Of a stretch of DNA of 64,000 nt, positions 19,203 to 28,737 are shown one piece after another (within the stretch, counting starts at the first letter, position 1; every line of letters starts with the position of its first letter). The notes under the pieces were generated by a model, which saw nothing but the letters and a program-made list of their open reading frames with translations, was not told the origin of the DNA and did not search any database. The translations under genes were made by a program, and so were the position numbers. Origin of the DNA: Corynebacterium sp. P4-C1 (GTDB taxonomy: Bacteria > Actinomycetota > Actinomycetes > Mycobacteriales > Mycobacteriaceae); contig NZ_CP129966.1 of NCBI RefSeq assembly GCF_030503595.1, forward strand, positions 2,170,001 to 2,234,000. Reading direction: 5' to 3'.

Positions 19203-21941
19203 GTGACTGAATCTAGCGGGAAGTACAACGAGCAGCTCATCGGTGTTAGCCGGGCGGATGCCTTGCCGAAGAGCTGGGAGCCTCAGGACCACGAGCAGGG
19301 CATCTACGAAGATTGGGTGGCCAAGGGGTATTTCACGGCCGACCCGTCATCGGGCAAGCCCGCCTATTCGATCGTGTTGCCGCCGCCGAACGTGACCGGC
19401 CAGCTGCACATGGGGCACGCGCTCGACCACACGCTGATGGATTCGCTGGTCCGCCGCAAGCGCATGCAGGGCTACGAGGCGCTCTGGTTGCCGGGCATGG
19501 ACCACGCCGGCATCGCCACCCAGACGAAGGTCGAGGCGATGCTGAAGGAGACCGAGGGCAAGGACCGCTACGACTACGGCCGCGAGGAGTTCATCTCCCG
19601 CGTGTGGGAGTGGAAAGAGAAGTACGGCGGCACGATCACGTCGCAGATGCGCGCGATCGGCGATTCCGTTGACTGGTCCCGCGAGCGCTTCACGCTCGAC
19701 GAGGGGCTGAACCGCGCCGTCGTGACCATTTTCAAGCAGCTTTTCGACGCTGGCATGATCTACCAGGATTACCGCCTGGTCAACTGGTCGCCGGTGCTCG
19801 AGACCGCCGTGTCCGATATCGAGGTCGTGTACAAGGACGTCGAGGGAGAGTTCGTCTCCATCCGCTACGGCTCGCTCAACGACGATGAACCCCACCTGGT
19901 CGTCGCCACCACCCGCGTGGAAACGATGCTCGGCGATGTGGCCATCGCCGTCCACCCCGACGACGAGCGCTACCAGCACCTGATCGGCGCCGAATTCGAC
20001 CACCCGTTCCGTGACGACCTGAAGCTGAAGGTCATCGCCGACGACTACGTTGACCGGGAGCTGGGCACCGGCGCGGTGAAGATCACCCCGGCCCATGACC
20101 CGAACGACTACGAGATGGGCCTGCGCCACAACCTGGACATGCCGATCATCATGGACAAAACAGGCCGGATCGCCGATACCGGTACCGAATTCGACGGCTT
20201 GACTCGCGAGGAAGCCCGCGTGAAGGTGCGCGAGGCGTTGGCGGAGCAGGGCCGCATCGTCAAGGAAGTCCGGCCATACGTCCACTCCGTCGGCCACTCC
20301 GAGCGCACCGGCGAGCCGATCGAGCCGCGCCTGTCGCTGCAGTGGTTTGTGAAGGTCTCCGAGCTCGCGCGCATGTCAGGTGAGGCTGTCCGCGAGGGCG
20401 ACACCGTCATTCACCCGGAATCCCTGGAGAAGCGCTACTTCGACTGGGTGGACAACATGCACGACTGGACGATCTCGCGCCAGCTGTGGTGGGGGCACCG
20501 CATCCCGATCTGGTACGGCCCGGAGGATGCCGACGGTAACCGCGACATCATCTGCCTCGGCCCCGACGAGGAAGCGCCGGAGGGCTACGAGCAGGACCCG
20601 GATGTCCTGGACACCTGGTTCTCGTCTGCCCTGTGGCCGTTCTCCACTATGGGCTGGCCGGACAGCACTCCGGAGCTGGAGAAGTTCTACCCGACGTCGG
20701 TGCTGGTCACTGCCTACGACATTCTGTTCTTCTGGGTTGCCCGCATGATGATGTTCGGCACCTTCGCCGGCACCCAGACCCCGGAGATCCTCGGGGCCGG
20801 GACCGACGGGCGCCCCCAGATTCCGTTCGATAACATCTTCCTCCACGGCCTCGTCCGCGACGAGAAGGGGCGGAAGATGTCTAAGTCGCTGGGCAACGGC
20901 ATCGACCCGATGGACTGGGTGCGCGACTACGGTGCGGACGCCCTCCGCTTCGCCCTGGCCCGCGGCTCGAACCCGGGCATCGACCTGCCGATCGGCGACG
21001 ACAACGCGGCGGCCGCCCGCAATTTCGCCACCAAGCTCTACAACGCCACCAAATTCGCCCTGATGAACGGCGCGGCCGTCGGTCAGCTGCCAGCGCGCGA
21101 GGAACTCACCGACGCAGACCGCTGGATTTTGGACAGGCTCGAAACAGTGCGCGGACACGTCGATACGCTTCTCGATGACTACCAGTTCTCTAAAGCCAAC
21201 GAGGAGCTCTACCACTTCGCGTGGGATGAGCTGTGCGACTGGTACCTCGAGATCGCCAAGACCCAGATCCCGCGCGACGGCGAGACGGCGCGCGGCCGCA
21301 CCACCCAGATCGTGCTCGGCCGAGTCATCGACGTGGTTTTGCGCCTCCTGCACCCGACGATGCCGTTCGTCACCGAGGTCCTCTGGAAAGCGCTCACCGG
21401 GGAAGAATCCCTCTGCCTCGCCCCGTGGCCGACCGCCGACGACACCAACGGCGGCGCCGAGGTCGACGCAACCGCCCAGCGACGCATCGAGGATGCCATT
21501 GCGCTTATCACCGAACTGCGCCGTTTCCGCTCCGACCAGGGCGTCAAGCCGTCGCAGAAGGTGCCGGCGCGCCTCGATTTCGCCGCCGCGGACCTCGCGG
21601 GACAGGAAGAGATGATCCGCTCCATCGCCAGGGTGGAGGTGCCGGGCGAGGATTTCGAGGCCTCGGCAAGCGTTGAGGTGCGCCTGAGCGAAACCACCCT
21701 CGACGCGGCCCTGGACACCTCGGGCACCGTCGACGTCGCGGCCGAGCGCAAGCGCCTGGAAAAGGAGCTCGCCGCCGCGCAGAAGGAGCTGGACACCACG
21801 GGCAAGAAGCTCGGCAATGAGTCCTTCCTGTCCAAGGCCCCGGCCGAGGTCGTGGAGAAGATCCGCGAGCGCCAGAAGATCGCGCAGGAAGAGGTCGAGC
21901 GCGTCACCGCCCGCCTCGAGGCGCTGCCGGAGGCGAAGTAG
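19203..21941 (+). CDS. valS: Valyl-tRNA synthetase
   Basis: 912 residues from GTG, placed by a TACACT -10 element ending eight bases upstream (leaderless) and by the family N-terminus. Class I motifs HMGH ([11 protein letters not shown], about residue 70) and KMSKS ([11 protein letters not shown], about 560) are present, with the editing domain between them and the anticodon-binding domain followed by a C-terminal coiled coil (about 845-912). It charges tRNA-Val. The stop codon shares one base with the folC start. Confidence 0.97.
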   Translation: MTESSGKYNEQLIGVSRADALPKSWEPQDHEQGIYEDWVAKGYFTADPSSGKPAYSIVLPPPNVTGQLHMGHALDHTLMDSLVRRKRMQGYEALWLPGMDHAGIATQTKVEAMLKETEGKDRYDYGREEFISRVWEWKEKYGGTITSQMRAIGDSVDWSRERFTLDEGLNRAVVTIFKQLFDAGMIYQDYRLVNWSPVLETAVSDIEVVYKDVEGEFVSIRYGSLNDDEPHLVVATTRVETMLGDVAIAVHPDDERYQHLIGAEFDHPFRDDLKLKVIADDYVDRELGTGAVKITPAHDPNDYEMGLRHNLDMPIIMDKTGRIADTGTEFDGLTREEARVKVREALAEQGRIVKEVRPYVHSVGHSERTGEPIEPRLSLQWFVKVSELARMSGEAVREGDTVIHPESLEKRYFDWVDNMHDWTISRQLWWGHRIPIWYGPEDADGNRDIICLGPDEEAPEGYEQDPDVLDTWFSSALWPFSTMGWPDSTPELEKFYPTSVLVTAYDILFFWVARMMMFGTFAGTQTPEILGAGTDGRPQIPFDNIFLHGLVRDEKGRKMSKSLGNGIDPMDWVRDYGADALRFALARGSNPGIDLPIGDDNAAAARNFATKLYNATKFALMNGAAVGQLPAREELTDADRWILDRLETVRGHVDTLLDDYQFSKANEELYHFAWDELCDWYLEIAKTQIPRDGETARGRTTQIVLGRVIDVVLRLLHPTMPFVTEVLWKALTGEESLCLAPWPTADDTNGGAEVDATAQRRIEDAIALITELRRFRSDQGVKPSQKVPARLDFAAADLAGQEEMIRSIARVEVPGEDFEASASVEVRLSETTLDAALDTSGTVDVAAERKRLEKELAAAQKELDTTGKKLGNESFLSKAPAEVVEKIRERQKIAQEEVERVTARLEALPEAK

Positions 21942-23434
21942 TGGCGGACGGATACGAGATCCGGATGGACGAGGACGGGCTCGTGCTCAACCTGGGAGAC
22001 GAGAGCGTCGCCGAGTCCGCTGAATCCGACGAGTCCGGCGACGGCGCAGCGGCGGTCCCTGTTCCGCGCCCCGTGAGCGAGTCCGACCTCGCCGACCTCG
22101 CCCGCGTGGAGGCCGAACTGCTCGCCCGCTGGCCCGAGACGACAATCGACCCGAGCCTCGAACGCATCGAGATGCTCATGGATTTCCTCGGCCACCCGGA
22201 ACGCGCCTACAAGGTGATCCACGTCGCCGGCACGAACGGCAAGACCTCCACCGTGCGCATGATCGAGTCGCTGCTGCGCTCCTTCGGCGCGCGCGTCGGG
22301 CGCGCGACGAGCCCGCACCTGCAGTCGATCACCGAGCGCGTCGGCATCGACGGCGAGCCGATCCACCCCGCGGATTTCGTGCGCGTCTACGAAGAGATCA
22401 AGCCCTTCATCGAGCTTGTCGACGCGAAAAGCAGCCACCCGATGTCCTACTTCGAGGTCACCGTGGCCATCGCTCTCGCCGCCTTCGCCGACGCACCCGT
22501 CGACATCGCGGTCGTGGAAGTGGGCATGGGCGGCACGTGGGACGCGACGAATGTCGTCGAATCCGACGTCGACGTCGTCATGCCCGTCGGCCTCGATCAC
22601 ACCGACTACCTCGGCGAAACCATCGCGGAGATCGCGGGGGAGAAGGCCGGCATCATCCGCCGCCCGGAGTCGGTCACCGTCGTCGCCGACCAAGAGCCTG
22701 AGGCGATGCGCGTCATTCTCGAACGCACAGTGTCTGTCGGCACCGCAGTCGCTCGCCTGGACAGCGAATTCGGTGTCGAGGAAGCCGGCGTCGCCGTCGG
22801 CGGGCAGACCCTGACCCTGCGCGGGCTCTCCGGCACCTACGACAACATCTTCCTGCCGCTTTCCGGTCCGCACCAGGCCCGCAACGCCTCCGTCGCGCTT
22901 GCCGCTGTGGAAGCATTCTTCGGGGCGGGGGCGGAGAAACCTCTCGACGCCGACACTGTCCGCGCCGGGTTCGCCGCCGCTGTCTCCCCGGGCCGCCTCG
23001 AGCGTGTCCGCTCCACGCCGACCACGTTCGTCGACGCCACCCACAACCCCCACGGCGCGCGTGCGCTCGCAGCCGCTATCGAGCGCGACTTCAACTTCGC
23101 CCGCCTCATCGGCGTGGTGGGCATTCTCGACGACAAGGACGCCGCCGGCGTCTTCGAGGCGCTGGAGCCGGTACTGAGCGAGGTCGTCGTCACGCAAAAC
23201 TCCTCGCCGCGCGCCGCCGACGCGTACGAGCTCGCCGAGACCGCCCGCGACATCTTCGGCGAAGAGCGCGTCCACGTCGAAGAGCACCTCCCGTCGGCCT
23301 ACTCGCTGGCTGTCGAACTCGCCGAAGAGGCCCTCGAGGCCGTCGGAATGCAGTCCGGATCCGGTGTGCTCATCACCGGCTCCGTCGTCACCGCCGGCGA
23401 GGCCCGCGCCTTGTTTGGAAAGGACCCCGAATAA
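21941..23434 (+). CDS. folC: Bifunctional folylpolyglutamate synthase / dihydrofolate synthase
   Basis: 497 residues from GTG overlapping the valS stop by one base. An acidic N-terminal extension of about 60 residues precedes the Mur-ligase-like core, whose P-loop is AGTNGKTSTVR (about residue 92); the mobile-loop and Mg-binding stretch EVGMGGTWDATNVV and the C-terminal VDATHNPHGARAL motif follow. It adds glutamate to dihydropteroate and folates. Overlapping starts make valS-folC-DUF4233 one tightly coupled unit, as in other corynebacteria. Confidence 0.95.
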   Translation: MADGYEIRMDEDGLVLNLGDESVAESAESDESGDGAAAVPVPRPVSESDLADLARVEAELLARWPETTIDPSLERIEMLMDFLGHPERAYKVIHVAGTNGKTSTVRMIESLLRSFGARVGRATSPHLQSITERVGIDGEPIHPADFVRVYEEIKPFIELVDAKSSHPMSYFEVTVAIALAAFADAPVDIAVVEVGMGGTWDATNVVESDVDVVMPVGLDHTDYLGETIAEIAGEKAGIIRRPESVTVVADQEPEAMRVILERTVSVGTAVARLDSEFGVEEAGVAVGGQTLTLRGLSGTYDNIFLPLSGPHQARNASVALAAVEAFFGAGAEKPLDADTVRAGFAAAVSPGRLERVRSTPTTFVDATHNPHGARALAAAIERDFNFARLIGVVGILDDKDAAGVFEALEPVLSEVVVTQNSSPRAADAYELAETARDIFGEERVHVEEHLPSAYSLAVELAEEALEAVGMQSGSGVLITGSVVTAGEARALFGKDPE

Positions 23435-23892
23435 TGTCCCGCCGCACCCCGCGCTCGCACCAGGAAGTCGAATACGGCCCGCTCGGCCCCGGCTCCGCGC
23501 CCGTCAAAGACCCAATCAAGGGGCTGAGTGGCGTGCTGTCCGGAACGCTGGTGATGGAAGCGATCACTATCTGGCTGTGCCTGACCGTGATCCTCAAGAT
23601 CAACGAAGGCGAAATGTGGACCACCTTCAACTGGGTCTTCATCACCGTCATGGGTTTCGCGCACTTCATCGCCGCTTTCCTGCAGCGCCGCCCCGGCGCG
23701 CTGTGGATTGACGTGGCGCTGCAGGTCCCCCTGATCGTCATCGGTTTCTTCATCCACTGGTCCGTCGGCGCCGTGGGAATCATGTTCGGAATCGTCTGGT
23801 TCCTCATCGTGAAAATGCGGGCCGACATCTTGGAGCGCCAGCGCCGCGGCCTGCTCACCACGCAGCACCTCGGCACCGCCGACGAGGGGTAG
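23434..23892 (+). CDS. DUF4233 membrane protein
   Basis: 152 residues, ATG overlapping the folC stop (TAATG). Four hydrophobic segments are visible (about 37-53, 67-83, 92-107, 110-127) with a basic N-terminus and a charged tail. DUF4233 proteins occur next to folC in actinobacteria; function unknown. Tight coupling suggests co-expression with folate synthesis rather than a proven shared role. Confidence 0.88.
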   Translation: MSRRTPRSHQEVEYGPLGPGSAPVKDPIKGLSGVLSGTLVMEAITIWLCLTVILKINEGEMWTTFNWVFITVMGFAHFIAAFLQRRPGALWIDVALQVPLIVIGFFIHWSVGAVGIMFGIVWFLIVKMRADILERQRRGLLTTQHLGTADEG

Positions 23893-23994
23893 CGGGCTCG
23901 AGGGGCGACCGTCGATAAGCTCCGCGAACATGTGAGCGGGGCTACCCCGAACGAAAAAAGTGATCGGGGCTCGAAACTCGAGTGTGATCTTTCC

Positions 23995-24026
23995 TATAAT
24001 TGTGGAGATGTGTAATCCAGCACAAT
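23995..24026 (+). promoter_or_regulatory. Promoter and possible operator of fadA
   Basis: A perfect TATAAT -10 element is at 23995-24000. It is overlapped by an inverted repeat ATTGTG (23999-24004) and CACAAT (24021-24026) with 16 bases between, at the expected transcription start, a good position for a repressor. The -35 region is weak. The gene also has a GAAGGAG ribosome site at 24031-24037. Confidence 0.6.
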
Positions 24027-24041
24027 CTTTGAAGGAGATCC

Positions 24042-25193
24042 ATGTCTGAGCCTATTTACATCACCCAGGCCAAGCGCTCGCCCGTCGGCACGTTCGGCGG
24101 TTCGCTGTCGCGTATGGCCACCATCGACCTCGGCACTCACGTTGCTAAGGCCGTGATCGAAGCCTCCGGCGTCCCCGCCGAGAAATTCGACTCCTCCGTG
24201 TGGGCCAACGTGGTCACCACGATCCCGCGCGACAACTACACCTCCCGCGCAGTCGCCCTCGAGGCTGGGTTGCCGAAGAGCTCCCACGCTTACGGTGTGA
24301 ACCGCCTCTGCGGCTCCGGCGTCCAGGCCATTGTTTCCGCGGCGCAGCAGCTGATCACCGGCGATGCCAAGCTGTCCCTCGCCGGCGGCGTTGAGGTCAT
24401 GTCCCAGGCACCGTACTCCGTCGAGGGCATGCGCCAGGGCCGCAAGATGGGCGACGGCCGCCTCATCGACTGGCTCACCGGCGCGCTGACCGACCCGATG
24501 GGCAACGGCGGCATGGGCGTCACCGCCGAGAACATCGCCGCGAAGTACGACATCTCCCGCGAGCGCCAGGACGAGTACGCTCTGCAGTCTCAGGAGCGTG
24601 CGGCCGCCGCGATCGCGAACGGCGAATTCGACGAGCAGATCGTCCCGGTCGGCGACTTCACCACCGACGAGCACCCGCGCCAGACCACCCTGGAGAAGCT
24701 CGGCGGCCTGCGCCCGACCTTCAAGAAGGATGGCACCGTCACCGCCGGAAACTCCTCCGGCATCAACGATGCCGCTGCCGCCACCGTCATGACCACCGAG
24801 TCCGGCCTGAAGGAATTCGGCCTGGAACCGCTGGCCAAGATCGTCTCCTGGGGTGTCGCTGGCTGTGACCCGGCCACCATGGGCCTGGGCCCCGTCGCCG
24901 CTGTGCCGAAGGCGCTGGACAAGGCCGGCCTGAAGATCGAGGACATCAAACTCATCGAGTCCAACGAGGCGTTCGCCGCCCAGTGCATCGCTGTCGCGGA
25001 CCAACTCGGCTTCGACAATGACAAGACCAATATCCAGGGCGGCGCTATCGCGCTCGGCCACCCGATCGGCGCTACCGGCGTCATTCTGACCACCAAGCTC
25101 ATCCACCAGCTGAAGAACGCCGGTGGCGGATACGGCCTCGTCACCGCCTGCATCGGCGGCGGCCAGGGCATCGCACTCATTCTGGAGGTTTAA
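24042..25193 (+). CDS. fadA: Acetyl-CoA acyltransferase (thiolase)
   Basis: 383 residues. The acyl-accepting cysteine is in NRLCGSGVQ (about residue 90), the NEAFAAQ block at about 307, the histidine in GHPIGATG (about 340) and the second cysteine in TACIGGGQG (about 370), so the full thiolase set is present. It cleaves 3-ketoacyl-CoA to acetyl-CoA in beta-oxidation, or runs in reverse as acetoacetyl-CoA synthase. The fadB start lies five bases after its stop, so the two form an operon of the trifunctional type. Confidence 0.94.
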   Translation: MSEPIYITQAKRSPVGTFGGSLSRMATIDLGTHVAKAVIEASGVPAEKFDSSVWANVVTTIPRDNYTSRAVALEAGLPKSSHAYGVNRLCGSGVQAIVSAAQQLITGDAKLSLAGGVEVMSQAPYSVEGMRQGRKMGDGRLIDWLTGALTDPMGNGGMGVTAENIAAKYDISRERQDEYALQSQERAAAAIANGEFDEQIVPVGDFTTDEHPRQTTLEKLGGLRPTFKKDGTVTAGNSSGINDAAAATVMTTESGLKEFGLEPLAKIVSWGVAGCDPATMGLGPVAAVPKALDKAGLKIEDIKLIESNEAFAAQCIAVADQLGFDNDKTNIQGGAIALGHPIGATGVILTTKLIHQLKNAGGGYGLVTACIGGGQGIALILEV

Positions 25194-25198
25194 AACAC

Positions 25199-27397
25199 AT
25201 GGCAGCTAAAGACATCACGACAGCAGCAGTCCTCGGCGCCGGCTCCATGGGTGCCGGCATCGCCGCGCACATGGCCAACGCGGGCATCAAGGTCCACCTC
25301 CTGGACCTGCCGCTCGAGGAGGGCGACAACCGCGACGGCCGCGCCCAGAAGGGCATCGACACCCAGCTGAAGCGCCACGGCTTCCAGCGCCCGGAGAACG
25401 CGGAGCTAGTCACTCCGGGCAACACGGAGGACCACCTGGACCGTCTCGGCGAGGTCGACTGGATTGTCGAGGCCGTCTTCGAGGACATCGACGTCAAGCG
25501 CGACACTTTCGCCAAGGTCGACGCGCACCGCGCACCGGGCACTCCGGTGTCCTCCAACACCTCCACCATCCCGCTGGAGGTCCTCCTGGGTGAGGCATCC
25601 GACGAGTTCAAGCGCGACTTCTCCATCACCCACTTCTTCAACCCGCCGCGCGTGATGCGCCTGGTGGAGTACGTCGAGGGGCCGGACACCTCCGCCGAGG
25701 TCAAGGAGCAGATGCACCACGTCCTGGAGCGCCAGATGGGCAAGGTCGTCGTGGATTGCCGCGACACCCCGGGCTTCATCGCCAACCGCATCGGCAATTT
25801 CTGGATGGCTGTCGGCGCGAAGACCGCGTTCGACACCGGCATCAAGCCAGAGCAGGCTGACGTCGCGTTTGGCCGCCCGTTCGGCGTGCCGCGCACCGGC
25901 ATCTTCGGCCTGTTCGATTACGTCGGCATCCAGCTCGTCCCGGGCATTTGGGGTTCGCTGCTGAAGGCCCTGCCGGAGTCCGACGCGTACCACGACTACA
26001 ACATTGTCGAGCGCGACGAGTTTAAGACTCTCCTGGACAAGGGCTTCACCGGCCGCACCGCCGAGTCCGGTTTCTACCGAGGCCGCGACGAGGTCTACGA
26101 CTTCGCGGCGGGGGACTACCGTCCGAAGGAGAAGTTCGAGGTCGGCAAGGACCCGAAGGAGCTCATCGAATCGGGCACGCCGGAGGGCGATTACGCGAAG
26201 GAGGTTTTCGCGACCTTCATCAAGTACTGCTGCGATACCGCCCCGGAGATCGCCGACACGGTCGACCAGATCGACATCGCGATGCAGCTCGGTTACGGCT
26301 GGAAGAAGGGCCCGTTCGCGCTCGCGGATTCGCTGGGTATCGACTTCGTCGCATCGCTTATCGACGACACCCCGGCCCTCCTCAAGTCTGCCCAGCAGGC
26401 CGGCGGCTTCTATGCCGACGGCAAGGTTCTTGGCACTGACGGAAACCTGACTGACCTGCCGAACCGCGAGGGCGTCATCCGCGTGGCTGACTTGGTCGCT
26501 GGTGCAGAAGAGATCGCCGGCAACGGCGACGCCACGGTGTACAAGCTGACCGAGGGCGACTACGCCGGTTTCGGTGTCTTCGTCTACAAGACCCCGATGA
26601 ACTCCAACTCTAATGCCGTCACCGAGCTGTGGACCCACGCGCCGGAATGGGACCTCAAGGGCCTGGTCATCGCTAACGACGAGGAGCGCGCCTTCTCCGC
26701 CGGCGCCGATCTGGGCACCCTGGCAAAGCTGTCCGGCCCGGAGGGCGACCGTGAGGAGCTCGCCCGCACCATCAAGCAGGGCATCGACGGTCTGCACGGC
26801 GCCCGTGTCGCCCCGTACCCGGTCGTCGGTGCTGTCCGCGGTGTGGCGCTCGGCGGCGGCATGGAGCTGCTGCTGCACACCGATGCGTCCGTGATCCACG
26901 CCGAGTCCCGCGTGGGCTTCCCGGAGCGCAACGTCGGTTTGTTCCCGGCCTGGTCCGGCCCGGTTCGACTCCTGGAGCGCCTGGTCGAGATCGGCGCACC
27001 GAACCCGCACGCGACGGCGTTCGGCGTCCTGCTCAACGTCAAGCCTGTCCCGGCGGTCAACGTCGACTTCTGGCGCGAGCACGACGAGGTCATCCAGTCC
27101 CCGGACCACGTCGTCGAGGGCGCCCTTGAGCTGGTGAAGAAGCTTGCCGAGGGTTACTCCGCACCCGCTGACGCCGAGCTCCCGCTCACCGGCGACACCC
27201 TCGCCTACACCGACGGTTCCGAGACGGACAAGGCCATCGGCGAAGCCCTGGCCAAGGTCTTCACCGGCGAGGGCACCGCGACCGAGGACGAACTGGCCCA
27301 GCGCCAGGTCGACGCCGCGACCGAGGTGCTGCAGCGCCAGGAGAACCACGATCGCGCCGTCGCCATGGCGACCACGCGCAAGCCGCTGAATAACTAG
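25199..27397 (+). CDS. fadB: 3-hydroxyacyl-CoA dehydrogenase / enoyl-CoA hydratase fusion
   Basis: 732 residues. The NAD-binding domain comes first (VLGAGSMGAGIAAHMANAG, about residue 10), with the HAD signature ITHFFNPPRVMRLVEYV near 142 and the C-terminal HAD domain to about 430. The crotonase domain is at the C-terminus (about 455-660: AFSAGADLG, GVALGGGMELLLH, RVGFPERNVGLFP). This order is the reverse of E. coli FadB, which has the hydratase first. It carries out the two middle steps of beta-oxidation and is coupled to fadA. A clear terminator follows. Confidence 0.94.
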   Translation: MAAKDITTAAVLGAGSMGAGIAAHMANAGIKVHLLDLPLEEGDNRDGRAQKGIDTQLKRHGFQRPENAELVTPGNTEDHLDRLGEVDWIVEAVFEDIDVKRDTFAKVDAHRAPGTPVSSNTSTIPLEVLLGEASDEFKRDFSITHFFNPPRVMRLVEYVEGPDTSAEVKEQMHHVLERQMGKVVVDCRDTPGFIANRIGNFWMAVGAKTAFDTGIKPEQADVAFGRPFGVPRTGIFGLFDYVGIQLVPGIWGSLLKALPESDAYHDYNIVERDEFKTLLDKGFTGRTAESGFYRGRDEVYDFAAGDYRPKEKFEVGKDPKELIESGTPEGDYAKEVFATFIKYCCDTAPEIADTVDQIDIAMQLGYGWKKGPFALADSLGIDFVASLIDDTPALLKSAQQAGGFYADGKVLGTDGNLTDLPNREGVIRVADLVAGAEEIAGNGDATVYKLTEGDYAGFGVFVYKTPMNSNSNAVTELWTHAPEWDLKGLVIANDEERAFSAGADLGTLAKLSGPEGDREELARTIKQGIDGLHGARVAPYPVVGAVRGVALGGGMELLLHTDASVIHAESRVGFPERNVGLFPAWSGPVRLLERLVEIGAPNPHATAFGVLLNVKPVPAVNVDFWREHDEVIQSPDHVVEGALELVKKLAEGYSAPADAELPLTGDTLAYTDGSETDKAIGEALAKVFTGEGTATEDELAQRQVDAATEVLQRQENHDRAVAMATTRKPLNN

Positions 27398-27411
27398 TCA
27401 GTGCGGCACGG

Positions 27412-27446
27412 AACCGGCATCCCGCATCGCGCGGGGTGCCGGTTTT
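27412..27446 (+). terminator. Terminator of the fadA-fadB operon
   Basis: AACCGGCATCCCGC (27412-27425) pairs with GCGGGGTGCCGGTT (27431-27444), with one G-T pair, then continues into T residues. A strong bent stem of 14 pairs. Confidence 0.88.
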
Positions 27447-27507
27447 GCGCATTATAGTGCGCAAACAACGCTTTCGGTTCGGGCTGCGGGGCAGTAGCGT
27501 GCGAACC

Positions 27508-28662
27508 ATGAACTTCTCCGGACTGCTCCAGGCACTGGCCGACAGTGTCGTGGATTCGCTCGCCGACTTCGATCGGGAGGCCGCGCTCGCCGCCGGGCTC
27601 GATCCGCGGCGCGTCCGCGAGTGGGAAGCAGTGCACCGCACGTATTTCGGCCGCACGAAGTGGACGAAATGGCAGCGAAAGGCCCTCGATAAAGCACGGA
27701 CCAGTGAGCTTTCTATCGACCAGCTCGCATTCATTGAATCACGCCTTTTGCTTATCAGCGACCCCTCCACCTCCTGGCACACCCGCCTTTCCCTCCTGAA
27801 TTTCCGCGGCAGTTTCGACGCTTTGAAACGCCGCGCGAAGAAGCTGGGGCCGGATCCTGAACCGGCTCCGCCCAAAAACGCCGTGAAATTCGGCCGCTCG
27901 CGGATGGGGAAGCGGTCCATGACGGTGACCGCCAACGAGCGCCTGCTCGCAGATACCGAGCATTTCCTCCGCGACGGCATCGATTCCTCAAAGCCCGCCA
28001 TGCCCCAGATGGTGTCCAGATTCGAGGACCTGTTGCGCGGCAACCTCGACGGCACCCCCGACGGCAAAACCGACGACGAGCCCGCATCTGCCCGTGCCTC
28101 CGCCGCGGGCGTCCCACACTCGCAACCGCGGCCACTCGTTCTTGTTGGTCTGCCGGACTTCGTGGATATTGTCCGCGGCGACGGCGACGAGGTCGTCCTT
28201 GGACTCACCGACGGCACGACCATGACCGGCGCCGAGTTCCTGAACCGGTTCATCGCTACTGCCAGCAATGAGCTGGAAGCGGCGGTGTTCCACCCGGCGG
28301 AGGGCGCGGTGAATCTGTACCGCCTGAGCCGCTTTGCCAACCAGAAGCAGCGCGATCTGGCGCGGGCGGCGATGCCGACGTGCTCCCAGCCGTTCTGCCG
28401 GCACGGTGCGGATGCCTGCGAAATCCACCACGTCACCCCTTGGTCGCGGGGAGGTGAGACCAATGTGGAGAATCTCGCGCCCCTGTGTCGCTACCACAAC
28501 CGCATCAACGACGATGATCCGTCGCGGCAGAAGCGTGGGCGCATTGAGCTCCGCGGCGGGACGCCCGTCTGGATCTCGCCTCGCGGCACCCCTGTCCCGC
28601 AGACCTGGCATCCGTTCGGCGCGATGAGGACGCTGTTCGGCCCCGACCCGCCAACGAGATAG
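27508..28662 (+). CDS. HNH endonuclease domain protein (corynebacterial multicopy type)
   Basis: 384 residues from an ATG with a TAGCGT element seven bases upstream (leaderless pattern). A long helical, charged N-terminal region (about 1-290) is followed by an HNH nuclease motif at about 315-345: CEIHHVTPWSRGG, then NVENLAPLCRYHN, with zinc-type cysteines in TCSQPFC before it. Such proteins occur in several copies per genome in corynebacteria and mycobacteria (13E12-like). They may nick DNA at the element that carries them, but no element ends are visible here. It interrupts the fatty-acid region and is bounded by terminators. Confidence 0.82.
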   Translation: MNFSGLLQALADSVVDSLADFDREAALAAGLDPRRVREWEAVHRTYFGRTKWTKWQRKALDKARTSELSIDQLAFIESRLLLISDPSTSWHTRLSLLNFRGSFDALKRRAKKLGPDPEPAPPKNAVKFGRSRMGKRSMTVTANERLLADTEHFLRDGIDSSKPAMPQMVSRFEDLLRGNLDGTPDGKTDDEPASARASAAGVPHSQPRPLVLVGLPDFVDIVRGDGDEVVLGLTDGTTMTGAEFLNRFIATASNELEAAVFHPAEGAVNLYRLSRFANQKQRDLARAAMPTCSQPFCRHGADACEIHHVTPWSRGGETNVENLAPLCRYHNRINDDDPSRQKRGRIELRGGTPVWISPRGTPVPQTWHPFGAMRTLFGPDPPTR

Positions 28663-28674
28663 CCCCTGGAAAAG

Positions 28675-28720
28675 CGGAAGCCGCCTTAGCCCAGCAAAGC
28701 GGAGCTAAAGCGGCCTTCCG
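28675..28720. terminator. Bidirectional terminator between HNH and acyl-CoA dehydrogenase genes
   Basis: CGGAAGCCGCCTTAGC (28675-28690) pairs with GCTAAAGCGGCCTTCCG (28703-28719) with one bulge, between two convergent stops. It should end both transcripts. Confidence 0.75.
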
Positions 28721-28737
28721 GCGTGCCCGGAGCGCTT

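Noticed and set aside
21209..23287. A 692-residue antisense frame over valS and folC
   Set aside because: Both sense genes carry complete family motifs; the antisense translation is low-complexity and without domains.
25406..27349. A 647-residue antisense frame over fadB
   Set aside because: Shadow frame caused by GC-rich third positions; no motif and no ribosome site.
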